Assembly: GCF_024297145.1 (NCBI RefSeq)
Contig: NZ_JANCTC010000001.1
Coordinates: 496,001-560,000, forward strand
DNA: 64,000 nt
Reading direction: 5' to 3'
From: Mesorhizobium sp. LMG 17147
GTDB lineage: Bacteria > Pseudomonadota > Alphaproteobacteria > Rhizobiales > Rhizobiaceae
Positions 51,710-60,366 of this stretch are shown in pieces. How positions within the stretch are numbered: the first letter of the stretch is position 1; each line of letters opens with the position of its first letter. The notes under the pieces were generated by a model. That model saw only the letters and a program-made list of their open reading frames with translations, ran no database searches and was not told the origin of the DNA. The translations under genes and the position numbers were made by a program.

Positions 51710-51869
51710 CTAATGCTCCTGGTAAAACACCGTAGCCGACATTGAAAGCGCAAGCTGCCGGCGCTGCCAAGAGCCGCAGCGGACTCTTTTGCACAAAAGT
51801 TTAGGAACGTGCGCCGTTCGCGAGCAAGCGTTACCTAGCCTTCCACACTCCGCAAAGCGCGGGCGGCGG

Positions 51870-52196
51870 TCACGATCCCGGTGGGCGATACCGGATCGAC
51901 TTGGCTTTCCCAAGGGCTTCCATCGTCTCTTCGACACTTAGCAGCACAGTGGTCTCGTACGAGCTGAGGGCGCCTCCCGCACCGATGGCCAGCATGACCG
52001 ATGCCATCGACACGTTGTCCGGCGCCTCCCACAGGTTCCAGCCATCGTACTCTCCGAAGGCATACCAGAACCCGTGCAGCTTTCCGCCGACCGACTCGAT
52101 ATAGGATCGGGCAGCGTCGCGTCTATCCTCGGGATTATCCATCAAGCGCGCCCAGGTTTCGGGCCTGTAGCTGAATCGCGTGAGATACATCGGCAT
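51870..52196 (-). CDS. GYD-domain protein
   Basis: The 108-residue protein is a GYD family member of the dimeric alpha-beta barrel fold. MPMYLTRFSYRPETWARLMD and GFWYAFGEYDGWNLWEAPDN are the defining blocks, the latter holding the family's G-x-YD-type motif. AGGAG lies just before the ATG. Family members are mostly uncharacterised. It stands alone. Confidence 0.8.
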   Translation of the reverse strand: MPMYLTRFSYRPETWARLMDNPEDRRDAARSYIESVGGKLHGFWYAFGEYDGWNLWEAPDNVSMASVMLAIGAGGALSSYETTVLLSVEETMEALGKAKSIRYRPPGS

Positions 52197-52349
52197 GGTT
52201 CGTCTCCTCCCAGAGCTGCCCCCACCAAGACAGTTAAGCGCCCCAATTCGGGAGAACGCGAGTCGTTTCCGAGGCGTAGTACCGCTGGCTTAGTTGCGGG
52301 GCCGCTAATAGACCTGTTTCAATTGCCTTTCCCAAGGGGAGTAAGGTCA

Positions 52350-52649
52350 GTGGCCGCATATCTCATTGCTGATGTAGACATAACCGACGCCGCCGTTTTC
52401 GAGGAATACCGCCGGGATGTGCCGGCAACCGAAGCCCGCTATGGGGGGAGGTACATCGCTCGCGGCGGAGCCACCAAAGTTCTTGAAGGCGATTGGGAAC
52501 CTCATCGCCTCGTCATCGTCGAATTCCCGGACATGGCTTCCCTCCTGGCATGGTACGACTCTCCAGAATACGGCCGCCTCAAAGCCATCCGCGAACGCTG
52601 CGCAAGGACGAGAATTATTGCTCTGGAGGGCTTGATGCCGGTTAGTTAA
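52350..52649 (+). CDS. DUF1330 protein
   Basis: The 99-residue protein matches DUF1330, a dimeric alpha-beta barrel family: AAYLIADVDITDAAVFEEYR, then YGGRYIARGGATKVLEGDWE and PHRLVIVEFPDMASLLAWYD. The start is GTG at 52350, since similarity begins exactly there and GGGGAG lies upstream; no ATG fits. It lacks a known reaction. Confidence 0.8.
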   Translation: MAAYLIADVDITDAAVFEEYRRDVPATEARYGGRYIARGGATKVLEGDWEPHRLVIVEFPDMASLLAWYDSPEYGRLKAIRERCARTRIIALEGLMPVS

Positions 52650-52725
52650 GCCGGGCTTGCCAATCGGATAAATCACCCTGAAAAACCGGGTTCAAACCGT
52701 GAACAAAATCTGGCATGGTGCGGCC

Positions 52726-53226
52726 ATGCCGATCATCTCACCGATTCCCCTCAACCCGCTCATCGACGGCCGCCAGTCGGAGCGCGCCATGCTGGTGAGG
52801 CGTGGTGTGCAGCGGCTGCTCAAGGACATGGGCGCGCATGTCTTGCCCGAACTGTCGCTGGCCACCGGGCGGCGCGCCGACCTCGTGGCGCTGACCCGCC
52901 AGGGCGACATCTGGATCATCGAGATCAAATCCTCGATCGAGGATTTCAGGGTCGACCGCAAATGGCCGGACTACCGGCTGCATTCCGACCGCTTGTTCTT
53001 CGCCACCCATCCCGGCGTACCCCAGGAAATCTTTCCGGAAGAATGCGGCTTCATTCTCTCCGACGGCTATGGTGCCGAGATTTTGCGCGATGCGCCCGAG
53101 CACCGCATGGCGGCCGCGACACGCAAGGCGCTGATGCTGAGGATCGCGCGGGCTGGTGCCGCGCGGCTGCTGGCGGCGGAACTTGCCGGGGTGTCGGTGC
53201 CGGCGCTGGAGGGTGAAAGCGAGTAG
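52726..53226 (+). CDS. MmcB-family DNA repair nuclease-like protein
   Basis: The 166-residue protein matches the MmcB-like family (PF06319 type), restriction endonuclease-fold proteins in alphaproteobacteria. The PD-(D/E)xK site is visible: RRADLVALTRQGDIWIIEIK with Asp and the Glu-x-Lys. In Caulobacter, MmcB is part of the SOS-linked repair response to mitomycin C. ATG 52726 gives the family start; a GTG at 52699 is possible. No SOS box was recognised upstream. Confidence 0.8.
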   Translation: MPIISPIPLNPLIDGRQSERAMLVRRGVQRLLKDMGAHVLPELSLATGRRADLVALTRQGDIWIIEIKSSIEDFRVDRKWPDYRLHSDRLFFATHPGVPQEIFPEECGFILSDGYGAEILRDAPEHRMAAATRKALMLRIARAGAARLLAAELAGVSVPALEGESE

Positions 53227-53271
53227 GATTTCGTTCGGCGTAATGGAGGGTTGCGCTACCCGGCTGCCGCC

Positions 53272-53304
53272 ACCTGCTCCCCGCAAGTGACGGGGAGAAG
53301 GGAC
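53272..53304. repeat. Single arm of the 10891-type inverted repeat
   Basis: CACCTGCTCCCCGCAAGTG followed by ACGGGGAGAAGGGAC matches the arm of the element at 10891-10948. Its own core TCCCCGCAAGTGACGGGGA forms a small hairpin. It lies right after the mmcB gene. Confidence 0.55.
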
Positions 53305-53316
53305 TAAGCCGGACTG

Positions 53317-53615
53317 CTATTCCACGATGCGGCAGATGTTCCACAGGCTGGTGTCCGACACGCCGTAGGGCTCCATTTCCTTGCCCATTTGGCGTGCGCG
53401 TCGATCTAGGTGATCCTGGCGAAGAACGCCTCCAACTGGGCGAGGCCTTCGACCTGGTGACTCGACCGTCGGTTCGCGCCGATCGATCCGGCCATGATCT
53501 GGACCTGAGGTCGTCGAGACCGACCTGCGGGCCGATCTCGCTTCCCGTTTCTTCAACAGAGCACGGTCTGCTTGTGGTCGGACTTGGCGTCGATCTGCCA
53601 TCCGGCACTGAACAT
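53317..53615 (-). pseudogene. Decayed gene for a small protein
   Basis: Coherent peptide pieces appear in different minus-strand frames: MFSAGWQIDAKSDHKQTVL, then EETGSEIGPQVGLDDLRS, then MAGSIGANRRSSHQVEGLAQ leading to LEAFFARIT, a stop, IDAHA, and finally QMGKEMEPYGVSDTSLWNIC. Two or more frameshifts and an in-frame stop break the gene. The pieces suggest a small alpha-beta barrel-like protein of about 100 residues; the family is not identified. Confidence 0.5.
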
Positions 53616-53622
53616 GGCCGCC

Positions 53623-53985
53623 TCACTCGTCCCACGCCTGCACGACGGTCTGCCGCGCGATCTGGCCGTTCTTCAGCTCCAGCATCGCCGCGCAGAACAC
53701 CTTGGTCCCGTCCGGATAAGCGCACGCCTGGGTGAAGGCGAGATTGTTGCCGTCGGCGATGGTGGTGTCGACCTTGTGGGTCATCGCCCGGCTGCAGATG
53801 TCATCCCAGAACGTGGCGATCGCCGCGCGCCCGCGGATTTCGCGCGGCTTGCTCGGCGGGTTGTTGCGGTCGATCACCCGCACCAATGCGTCGTCGGCAT
53901 AGAAGCTCGCCAGCAATTTTCCATCACGGCCCTCGATCGCCTTCTTGATCGCCGCGCCGTCTACTGCCTGTGTCTTGGTCAGCAT
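53623..53985 (-). CDS. SnoaL/NTF2-like protein
   Basis: The 120-residue protein fits the SnoaL-like NTF2 fold: AAIKKAIEGRDGKLLASFYA, then DDALVRVIDRNNPPSKPREI and a C-terminal sheet ending in IARQTVVQAWDE. ATG 53985 is preceded by GGAGG five bases upstream; longer frames upstream lack this. Such proteins are small ligand binders or isomerases. It follows the exported AhpD-like gene on the same strand and may be in one operon with it. Confidence 0.75.
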   Translation of the reverse strand: MLTKTQAVDGAAIKKAIEGRDGKLLASFYADDALVRVIDRNNPPSKPREIRGRAAIATFWDDICSRAMTHKVDTTIADGNNLAFTQACAYPDGTKVFCAAMLELKNGQIARQTVVQAWDE

Positions 53986-54068
53986 TTTGTCCTCCATGGG
54001 CCCGTCTTGACGATCGGGCGGTTGCTTGATCAGCCGCTGCCCGGCGCTCGCCGCCGGGCAGCGGTTTT

Positions 54069-54542
54069 TCACTGCGACTTCGCCTTGACGGCCGCGAACA
54101 CCTCATCGGACTGCTTCTTGAAGGTGGCGAGATCGACCTGGCTGCCGTTGAGCATCGTCGACCAGTGGCGCACGATCGCGGCCATCGCCACCGCCTCCTT
54201 GATTTCCTCGTCGCTGGCGCCATTGAGCTTGGCCGCCTGCGTGTGGAAATAGATGCAGTACTGGCAGGGGATCTGCGAGGCGACGGCGAGGCCCATCAAT
54301 TCCTTGGTCTTGCCGTCGAGCGCGGTTTTCGGGTTGAGCTGCACGCCCTTGATCTCGGCCCAGGCGCCGGCAACAGCGACGTCCGGCAGCGTCTTGAACA
54401 TGTCCGGCACCGAGCCGAGCGTGGCCTGGATATCCTTGTAGGCGGCCGTCGCCGAGGTGTCCTCGGCCTTGGCAGGAACCATCGCCAGCAGCGCGCCAAC
54501 GCCTGCCGCCAGCACCAGCGATTTGAGTGTCGACTTCAGCAT
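54069..54542 (-). CDS. Exported carboxymuconolactone decarboxylase/AhpD-like protein
   Basis: The 157-residue protein has a signal peptide (MLKSTLKSLVLAAGVGALLA, cleavage after AKA near residue 26) and a CMD domain. The AhpD-type redox motif is ASQIPCQYCIYFHTQAAK with Cys93, Cys96 and His100. AhpD proteins in the cytosol reduce peroxiredoxin; an exported version is unusual and would act in the periplasm. GGGAG precedes the ATG at 54542. Substrate unknown. Confidence 0.8.
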   Translation of the reverse strand: MLKSTLKSLVLAAGVGALLAMVPAKAEDTSATAAYKDIQATLGSVPDMFKTLPDVAVAGAWAEIKGVQLNPKTALDGKTKELMGLAVASQIPCQYCIYFHTQAAKLNGASDEEIKEAVAMAAIVRHWSTMLNGSQVDLATFKKQSDEVFAAVKAKSQ

Positions 54543-54653
54543 TTTATTTCTCCCTTCGCAGCGCCTTTCCCGGCGATATCCGCCTGGCCTGCATGGGACG
54601 AAGTGATAGCGCTGAGGCATGCCCAGCCGCTTCGCCCGAAAGCGCCATGGCTG

Positions 54654-56207
54654 CTATGGCCCGTGCGGGCCAGCGTGCCGGGCCGAGAACGCCGCTGCCG
54701 CCGCCCGCGACGGCAGGTCCAGCTTGAGCAGAATATTGGCGACGTGGCGCTTGACCGTGTGTTCGCTCAGCCCCAGTTCGGCGGCGATTACGGCATTGCT
54801 CTTGCCGTCGGCAATGAGGTTCACCACCTCGCTTTCGCGCGCCGTCAGTGCGGCCGGCTCGGCAGCCTTGGCCTTCGGCCGGAAGGCCGGCTCCAGATGC
54901 TGTTCCGAGGTCGCCTGCACCAACGCCAGCGGTTCATCCAGCTCGTCAAGCGCGATGCGCCCGGCGTCGTTGAAATGAAGACCTGAACCGGCGGCAAGTT
55001 CGGCGACCAGCCGCGATGCCAGGATGTCGCCGCGCCCGGCATGCGCGGCAAGCTGCATCGTCACGCGCGCCGTCAATCCCGTCGGCGGCCCACGCAACTC
55101 GACCTCGCCGACATGCACGCCCTGCGCGCTGGCGACGCCGATCTCCTGCGCCGCATCGCGCAGCGCCGCCGCGCAGCGTACGGCCCGCGCCGGGCCGTCG
55201 AAGCGCGCCATCATCAACTCGCCATGCGTGCCGGCCGGGCGGCCGCCATGGCGCCCAACCAGCAGGCGCCATGTTTCCTGAAAACGCTGGCTACGCTCGC
55301 TCCACATGCGGTCGCCAAGCCGCGCCGTGTCGTAAATCCGGGTGACCAGAAGTGCTGCCAGTACGCGTTCCACCTCGGCAACGGCGCGCGCTCCGGTCAG
55401 GAATTCCTCGATCACATCAGCTACCCGGTCGACATCGCCGGTCCAGATCGGGTGGTCGCGCCCAGGTACCTCGACCAATCGCGAATTCGGGATCTTCCTT
55501 GCCAGGAAGCGGCTGGCCTCCGGGTCGACGCGTGCATCGTTTCGGCGGTGGATCAGCAGCGTCGGTGCGCTGATCGCCGCCAGCACGCCGCGCACGTCGA
55601 TTGCTGCATTCATGCGGGCCAGGGCGATAGCCGCCGTTGGGCTCGCCGACAGCCGCTCGAAGCGCGCCCACCATGTGGCGAAACGCGGATCGTCGACGCG
55701 ACCGGGCGCGAGATGCGGCAGGGTGGCGCCGGTGCCCCATGCGGTCTCCGCCGTCGCGATGAAGGCCTCGAGGCGTTCCGGCGGCATCACCCATTTGTGG
55801 AAATGCGCATAGCCGCCATAAAGCGCCAGCGCCCGCGTCCGCTCCGGGTAGGTGGCGGCGAACAGCATTGCCATCGGCGCGCCTTCCGAAGCGCCGAGCA
55901 AGGCGGCGCGGCCGCTGCCGGTCGCATCCATCACGGCGCGCACATCGTCCATGCGGGTTTCGAGGCTGGGCAGGTGGTGGACATCGACGCGGTCGGACAG
56001 GCCGGTGCCGCGCTTGTCGAACAGGATCAGCCGTGAGAACGCGGAAAGCCGCTTCAACAGCCGGCTGTAGCCCTCGTCTTCCCAGTGCAGGTCGAGATTG
56101 GAAATGAAACCCGGCACGAAGACGAGATCGAGCGACCCCTGGCCGACCACCTGATAGGCGATCCGCACGTCGCCACTGAGCGCGTATCGAGTTTCGATCG
56201 GCCTCAC
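54654..56207 (-). CDS. Alpha/beta hydrolase - cyclase-like - LuxR HTH fusion regulator
   Basis: The 517-residue protein joins three parts. Residues 1-275 form an alpha/beta hydrolase with an intact-looking triad (Ser107 in LLGASEGAPM, Asp in HRRNDARVD, His in PGRDHPIW). Residues about 285-430 resemble a degenerate class III nucleotidyl cyclase (RILL-type start VLAALLVTRIYDTARLGD; HGELMMARFDGPARAVRCAA), without clear metal Asp residues. Residues 450-517 are a LuxR-type helix-turn-helix (LTARESEVVNLIADGKSNAV; LSEHTVKRHVANILLKL). It probably senses a small ester or lactone-like ligand and binds DNA; that is inference. It stands next to the AhpD-like gene, same strand. Confidence 0.8.
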   Translation of the reverse strand: MRPIETRYALSGDVRIAYQVVGQGSLDLVFVPGFISNLDLHWEDEGYSRLLKRLSAFSRLILFDKRGTGLSDRVDVHHLPSLETRMDDVRAVMDATGSGRAALLGASEGAPMAMLFAATYPERTRALALYGGYAHFHKWVMPPERLEAFIATAETAWGTGATLPHLAPGRVDDPRFATWWARFERLSASPTAAIALARMNAAIDVRGVLAAISAPTLLIHRRNDARVDPEASRFLARKIPNSRLVEVPGRDHPIWTGDVDRVADVIEEFLTGARAVAEVERVLAALLVTRIYDTARLGDRMWSERSQRFQETWRLLVGRHGGRPAGTHGELMMARFDGPARAVRCAAALRDAAQEIGVASAQGVHVGEVELRGPPTGLTARVTMQLAAHAGRGDILASRLVAELAAGSGLHFNDAGRIALDELDEPLALVQATSEQHLEPAFRPKAKAAEPAALTARESEVVNLIADGKSNAVIAAELGLSEHTVKRHVANILLKLDLPSRAAAAAFSARHAGPHGP

Positions 56208-56312
56208 GAGTTGTCCGCCCGACCCGACGACTTCTTATCGCCGGATCATAGCAGAGCCGCGCAGCTTGCGGCAGATGAAACTTTAGCGCGAGTGAATGTG
56301 GGCCCGCGACGC

Positions 56313-56618
56313 CTACTTCTGTGACGCGGCGGTCTCGGTGTTCGCTCCGCCAAGGCTAAAACCTGCGCCCTCCGGCGCGCCCGGCCGCTTGATGTGTGGC
56401 GCGGCCGCGACGACAAGCTCGTTGAAACCTTCGCCGCCGCTGTCAAGCATCTCGAACAATTGCCGGCGCATTCTCGGCTCCCAGAACTTGTTGATGTGCT
56501 CGGCGACGCCTGCAATGCCTTGCTCGCGCGGCTTGGAGTGGAAAAAGGCGGCGATCTGGTTGGCCATGCGAACCAGCTTTTCGCTGGTGCTCATGAGGTG
56601 GCCTTCGTCATGCGACAT
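56313..56618 (-). CDS. fdsD: Formate dehydrogenase delta subunit
   Basis: The 101-residue protein is FdsD, a small subunit of NAD-dependent molybdenum formate dehydrogenases. MSTSEKLVRMANQIAAFFHS and AGVAEHINKFWEPRMRRQLF are typical. It has no cofactor site and probably assists assembly or cofactor protection. The start at 56618 overlaps the end of fdhD by 11 bases; an ATG at 56594 is an alternative. It is the last gene of the fds operon. Confidence 0.85.
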   Translation of the reverse strand: MSHDEGHLMSTSEKLVRMANQIAAFFHSKPREQGIAGVAEHINKFWEPRMRRQLFEMLDSGGEGFNELVVAAAPHIKRPGAPEGAGFSLGGANTETAASQK

Positions 56619-57438
56619 GCTTGGCAACTCCGGAAACCACGCGGTCAGGATGGGTGAAAATATCGAAATCGTCGCCGCGCACCAGCGCCACCAGCGTTAT
56701 GCCGGCCTCGTCCGCGGTGCGGATGGCAAGTGCGGTCGGCGCCGAGACCGCAATGATGACGGCCGAGCCGATCGCCGCAGTCTTCTGCACCATCTCGACC
56801 GAAACGCGCGACGTGACGACGACGGCACCGCTGGCGCCGTCGATACCGGCCCTGGCCAGCGCGCCGGCCAGCTTGTCCAGCGCATTGTGGCGGCCGACAT
56901 CCTCGCGCGCCATGACGACGCCCTTGTCGGGAAGGTAAAAACCGGCGGCGTGGACGGCACCAGTCTCGGCGTGCAGCGGCTGCACCTTCGACAGCAGCTT
57001 GACCGAACGGACGATGTCGTTGGCCTGAAGCGTAAGTGTTGACGCACCGACCGAGTTTACCGAGCGCATCGCCTCCTCGATCGATTCGATGCCGCACAAC
57101 CCGCAGCCGACCGGGCCGGCCAGCCGTCTGCGCCGCGCTTCGAAGCGGGTGTTGGCCTGGTCCTTCAGCCGGATCTGGATGTCGATGCCGGCACCGTGAT
57201 CCTCGACCTCGATGGCTTCGATTTCGTCCGGCGAGGCAATGATGCCTTCGGTCAGCGAGAAGCCGAGCGCGAAATCCTCGAAATCGGCCGGGCTTGCCAT
57301 CATCACCGCATGCGTGGTGCCGGCAAAGGAGAACGCCACCGGCGTCTCTTCCGGCACCATCCGGTTGGCGGCCGCGGTGCCGCCGGCGCGGCGCGCCAGC
57401 CGCGAGATCTGCGCAATGGCTTTGCGGCGCGCGGTCAA
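56608..57438 (-). CDS. fdhD: Formate dehydrogenase accessory sulfurtransferase FdhD
   Basis: The 276-residue protein transfers sulfur to the molybdenum cofactor so that formate dehydrogenase becomes active. The working cysteines lie in GPVGCGLCGIESIEEA (Cys112, Cys115). MVPEETPVAFSFAGTTHAVM and VVMAREDVGRHNALDKLAGA are family blocks. It starts three bases after fdsA and overlaps fdsD, so it is made with its client. Confidence 0.9.
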   Translation of the reverse strand: MTARRKAIAQISRLARRAGGTAAANRMVPEETPVAFSFAGTTHAVMMASPADFEDFALGFSLTEGIIASPDEIEAIEVEDHGAGIDIQIRLKDQANTRFEARRRRLAGPVGCGLCGIESIEEAMRSVNSVGASTLTLQANDIVRSVKLLSKVQPLHAETGAVHAAGFYLPDKGVVMAREDVGRHNALDKLAGALARAGIDGASGAVVVTSRVSVEMVQKTAAIGSAVIIAVSAPTALAIRTADEAGITLVALVRGDDFDIFTHPDRVVSGVAKHVA

Positions 57439-57441
57439 GGA

Positions 57442-60354
57442 CTACTCCGCCGCTTCCAACTTCGCGATGCGGCGGCTTTGCTTTGCCTGCTCGTCATAGT
57501 CGCGCTGCCATTCCGACGGGCCGTTGGATGCGCCCACCTGCACCGCGGTCACCTTGTATTCCGGGCAGTTGGTCGCCCAGTCGGAGAAGTCGGTGGTGAT
57601 GACGTTGGCCTGGGTGTCGGGATGGTGGAAGGTCGTATAGACGACACCTGGCGACACCCGCTCGGTGATCAGCGCGCGCAGCGTCGTCTCGCCTGAGCGG
57701 CTGGTCAGCCGCACCCAGTCGCCGTCGCGCAGGCCGCGATTTTCGGCGTCGTGCGGATGGATCTCCAGCCGGTCCTCGCTATGCCAGACCACGTTCTCGG
57801 TACGCCGGGTCTGCGCGCCGACATTGTATTGCGACAGGATGCGGCCGGTGGTCAGCAGCAGCGGGAAGCGCGGCCCGGTCCTTTCGTCGGTCGCGACGTA
57901 TTCGGTGCGGATGAACTTGCCTTTGCCGCGCACGAAGCCGCCAATATGCATGATCGGCGTGCCCTCCGGCGACTTCTCGTTGCAGGGCCACTGCACCGAG
58001 CCCACCCGGTCGAGGAGGTCGAAGGAAACGCCGGCGAAGCTCGGCGTCGTCTTGGCGATCTCGTCCATGATCTGCGACGGATGCGTGTAGGTCCAGCCGA
58101 GGCCGAGCGCCTTGGCGAGCTCCTGCGTCGTTTCCCAGTCGGCATAGCCGCATTTCGGCTCCATCACCTTGCGCACCATGTTGATGCGGCGCTCGGCATT
58201 GGTGAAGGTGCCATCCTTCTCGAGGAAGGTCGAGCCGGGCAGGAATACATGCGCGTAATTGGCCGTCTCGTTGAGGAAGAGATCGTGCACGACCACGCAT
58301 TCCATCGCCGCCAGTCCGGCGGCGACATGCTTGGTGTCGGGGTCGGACTGCAGGATATCCTCGCCCTGCACATAGAGCCCCTTGAACGAACCGTCGACGG
58401 CTGCGTCCAGCATATTGGGGATGCGCAGGCCGGGCTCGTCGTCGAGCTTGACGCCCCACAGACTCTCATAGATCGCGCGCACCGCGTCGCCTGAAATGTG
58501 GCGATAGCCGGGAAGCTCGTGCGGGAACGAGCCCATATCGCAAGAGCCCTGCACATTGTTCTGGCCGCGCAGCGGGTTCACGCCGACGCCGGGCCGGCCG
58601 ATATTGCCGGTCGCCATGGCGAGGTTGGCAATGGCGATGACGGTGGTCGAGCCCTGGCTGTGCTCGGTCACGCCGAGGCCGTAATAGATCGCGCCGTTGC
58701 CGCCGCGAGCGTAGAGCCGGGCCGCGCCGCGTATGTCGTCGGGATCGACATTGGCAAGCTGGCCGACGATCTCCGGGCTGTTTTCCGGCAGTGCCACGAA
58801 CGACGCCCAGTCCTGGAACTCGTCCCAGTCGCAGCGCTCGCGGATGAAGGCCTCATCGAACAGGCCTTCGGTGACGATGACATGGGCAAGCGCCGTCAGC
58901 ATGGCGACGTTGGTGCCCGGTTTCAGCGGTAGATGGTACTGAGCCTCGACATGGGCCGAGCGCACGATATCGGTGCGGCGCGGATCGAGCACGATCAGCT
59001 TGGCGCCCTGTCGCATGCGCTTTTTCATGCGCGAAGCGAACACCGGATGCGCATCGGTCGGATTGGCGCCGATCAGCAGGATCACGTCCGTCTGCTCGAT
59101 CGAATCGAAATCCTGCGTGCCGGCTGAGGTGCCGAAGGTCTGGCCGAGACCATAGCCGGTCGGCGAATGGCAGACCCGGGCGCAGGTGTCCACATTGTTG
59201 TTGCGGAAGCCCTGCCGGACAAGCTTCTGGACGAGGTAGGTCTCCTCGTTGGTGCAGCGCGAGGAGGTGATGCCGCCGATCGAGGTGCGGCCGTACTGGT
59301 ATTGGATGCGGCGGAATTCGTTCGCCGTGTGGGTGAGCGCCTCTTCCCACGACACTTCGCGCCACGGATCGCTGACCCGCTCGCGGATCATCGGCTTCAG
59401 GATACGGTCCTTGTGCGTCGCATAGCCATAGGCGAAGCGGCCCTTGACGCAGGAGTGACCGTGGTTGGCTTTGCCTGCCTTGTAAGGCATCATGCGAATG
59501 ACCTCGTCGCCCTTGACCTCGGCCTTGAACGAGCAGCCGACGCCGCAATAGGCGCAGGTAGTGACGGTCGAGCGCTCGGGCAGGCCTTTCGCCAGCACGG
59601 TCTTCTCCCTCAGCGCATCGGTCGGGCAGGCCTGCACGCAGGCCCCGCACGAGACGCACTCGGAATCGACGAACGCCTCGTGCATGCCGGCCGAGACCCT
59701 GGATTCGAAGCCGCGGCCCTCGATGGTCAGCGCGAACGTGCCCTGTACCTCCTCGCAGGCGCGCACGCAGCGCGAGCAGACGATGCATTGCGCCGGATCG
59801 TAGGTGAAATAGGGGTTGGATTCATCGCGGGCGATATAGTCGATGGTCAGCGAGCCATGGCCGGGCGCCACGCCGTTTTCCTGCTTGACGTGGTTGCGCC
59901 CGTCCACGCCATAGCGGTTCTCGGTCAGGCCGACCGTCCTGACGACCTTGTCGAACTCGCTGGCGCCGGTGCCGGCCTTTTCGCCCCACGCCACCGGGTG
60001 GTCAGACACGTAGAGTTCCATCACGCCGCGACGAATGGCGTTCAGCCGGTCGCTCTGTGTGTGCACGACCATGCCCTCGCCGACCGGCGTCGTGCACGAG
60101 GCCGGCGTGCCGCCGCGCCCGTCGATCTCGACGAGGCAGACCCGGCAGGAGCCAAACGAATCCAGCATGTCGGTTGCGCAGAGTTTCGGGATTTCAACGC
60201 CCGCTTCCATCGAAGCGCGCATGATCGAGGTACCCGCCGGCACCGTCACCGACTTGCCGTCGACTGTCAGCGTTACCTGCTGTTCGGCTTCGGAGGCGGG
60301 TGTGCCGTAGTCGATTTCCTGGACCAGCGATTTGATGTCGAATGCCGCGTTCAT
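57442..60354 (-). CDS. fdsA: NAD-dependent formate dehydrogenase, alpha (catalytic) subunit
   Basis: The 970-residue protein oxidises formate to CO2 at a bis-MGD molybdenum site. From the N terminus: a [2Fe-2S] domain (DSFGSCRVCLVEIDG), an NuoG-like His/Cys site, two ferredoxin-like [4Fe-4S] sets (CIVCSRCVRACEE; CVSCGACVQACPTDAL), and the molybdopterin domain with its own [4Fe-4S] site (CAYCGVGCSFKAE). The Mo ligand Cys is in NVDTCARVCHSPTGYGLG, followed by the conserved His. The C-terminal MGD-binding domain is complete. Length fits FdsA of Cupriavidus and Rhodobacter. It is in the cytoplasm. Confidence 0.95.
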   Translation of the reverse strand: MNAAFDIKSLVQEIDYGTPASEAEQQVTLTVDGKSVTVPAGTSIMRASMEAGVEIPKLCATDMLDSFGSCRVCLVEIDGRGGTPASCTTPVGEGMVVHTQSDRLNAIRRGVMELYVSDHPVAWGEKAGTGASEFDKVVRTVGLTENRYGVDGRNHVKQENGVAPGHGSLTIDYIARDESNPYFTYDPAQCIVCSRCVRACEEVQGTFALTIEGRGFESRVSAGMHEAFVDSECVSCGACVQACPTDALREKTVLAKGLPERSTVTTCAYCGVGCSFKAEVKGDEVIRMMPYKAGKANHGHSCVKGRFAYGYATHKDRILKPMIRERVSDPWREVSWEEALTHTANEFRRIQYQYGRTSIGGITSSRCTNEETYLVQKLVRQGFRNNNVDTCARVCHSPTGYGLGQTFGTSAGTQDFDSIEQTDVILLIGANPTDAHPVFASRMKKRMRQGAKLIVLDPRRTDIVRSAHVEAQYHLPLKPGTNVAMLTALAHVIVTEGLFDEAFIRERCDWDEFQDWASFVALPENSPEIVGQLANVDPDDIRGAARLYARGGNGAIYYGLGVTEHSQGSTTVIAIANLAMATGNIGRPGVGVNPLRGQNNVQGSCDMGSFPHELPGYRHISGDAVRAIYESLWGVKLDDEPGLRIPNMLDAAVDGSFKGLYVQGEDILQSDPDTKHVAAGLAAMECVVVHDLFLNETANYAHVFLPGSTFLEKDGTFTNAERRINMVRKVMEPKCGYADWETTQELAKALGLGWTYTHPSQIMDEIAKTTPSFAGVSFDLLDRVGSVQWPCNEKSPEGTPIMHIGGFVRGKGKFIRTEYVATDERTGPRFPLLLTTGRILSQYNVGAQTRRTENVVWHSEDRLEIHPHDAENRGLRDGDWVRLTSRSGETTLRALITERVSPGVVYTTFHHPDTQANVITTDFSDWATNCPEYKVTAVQVGASNGPSEWQRDYDEQAKQSRRIAKLEAAE

Positions 60355-60366
60355 GCCTGTCCGCTC

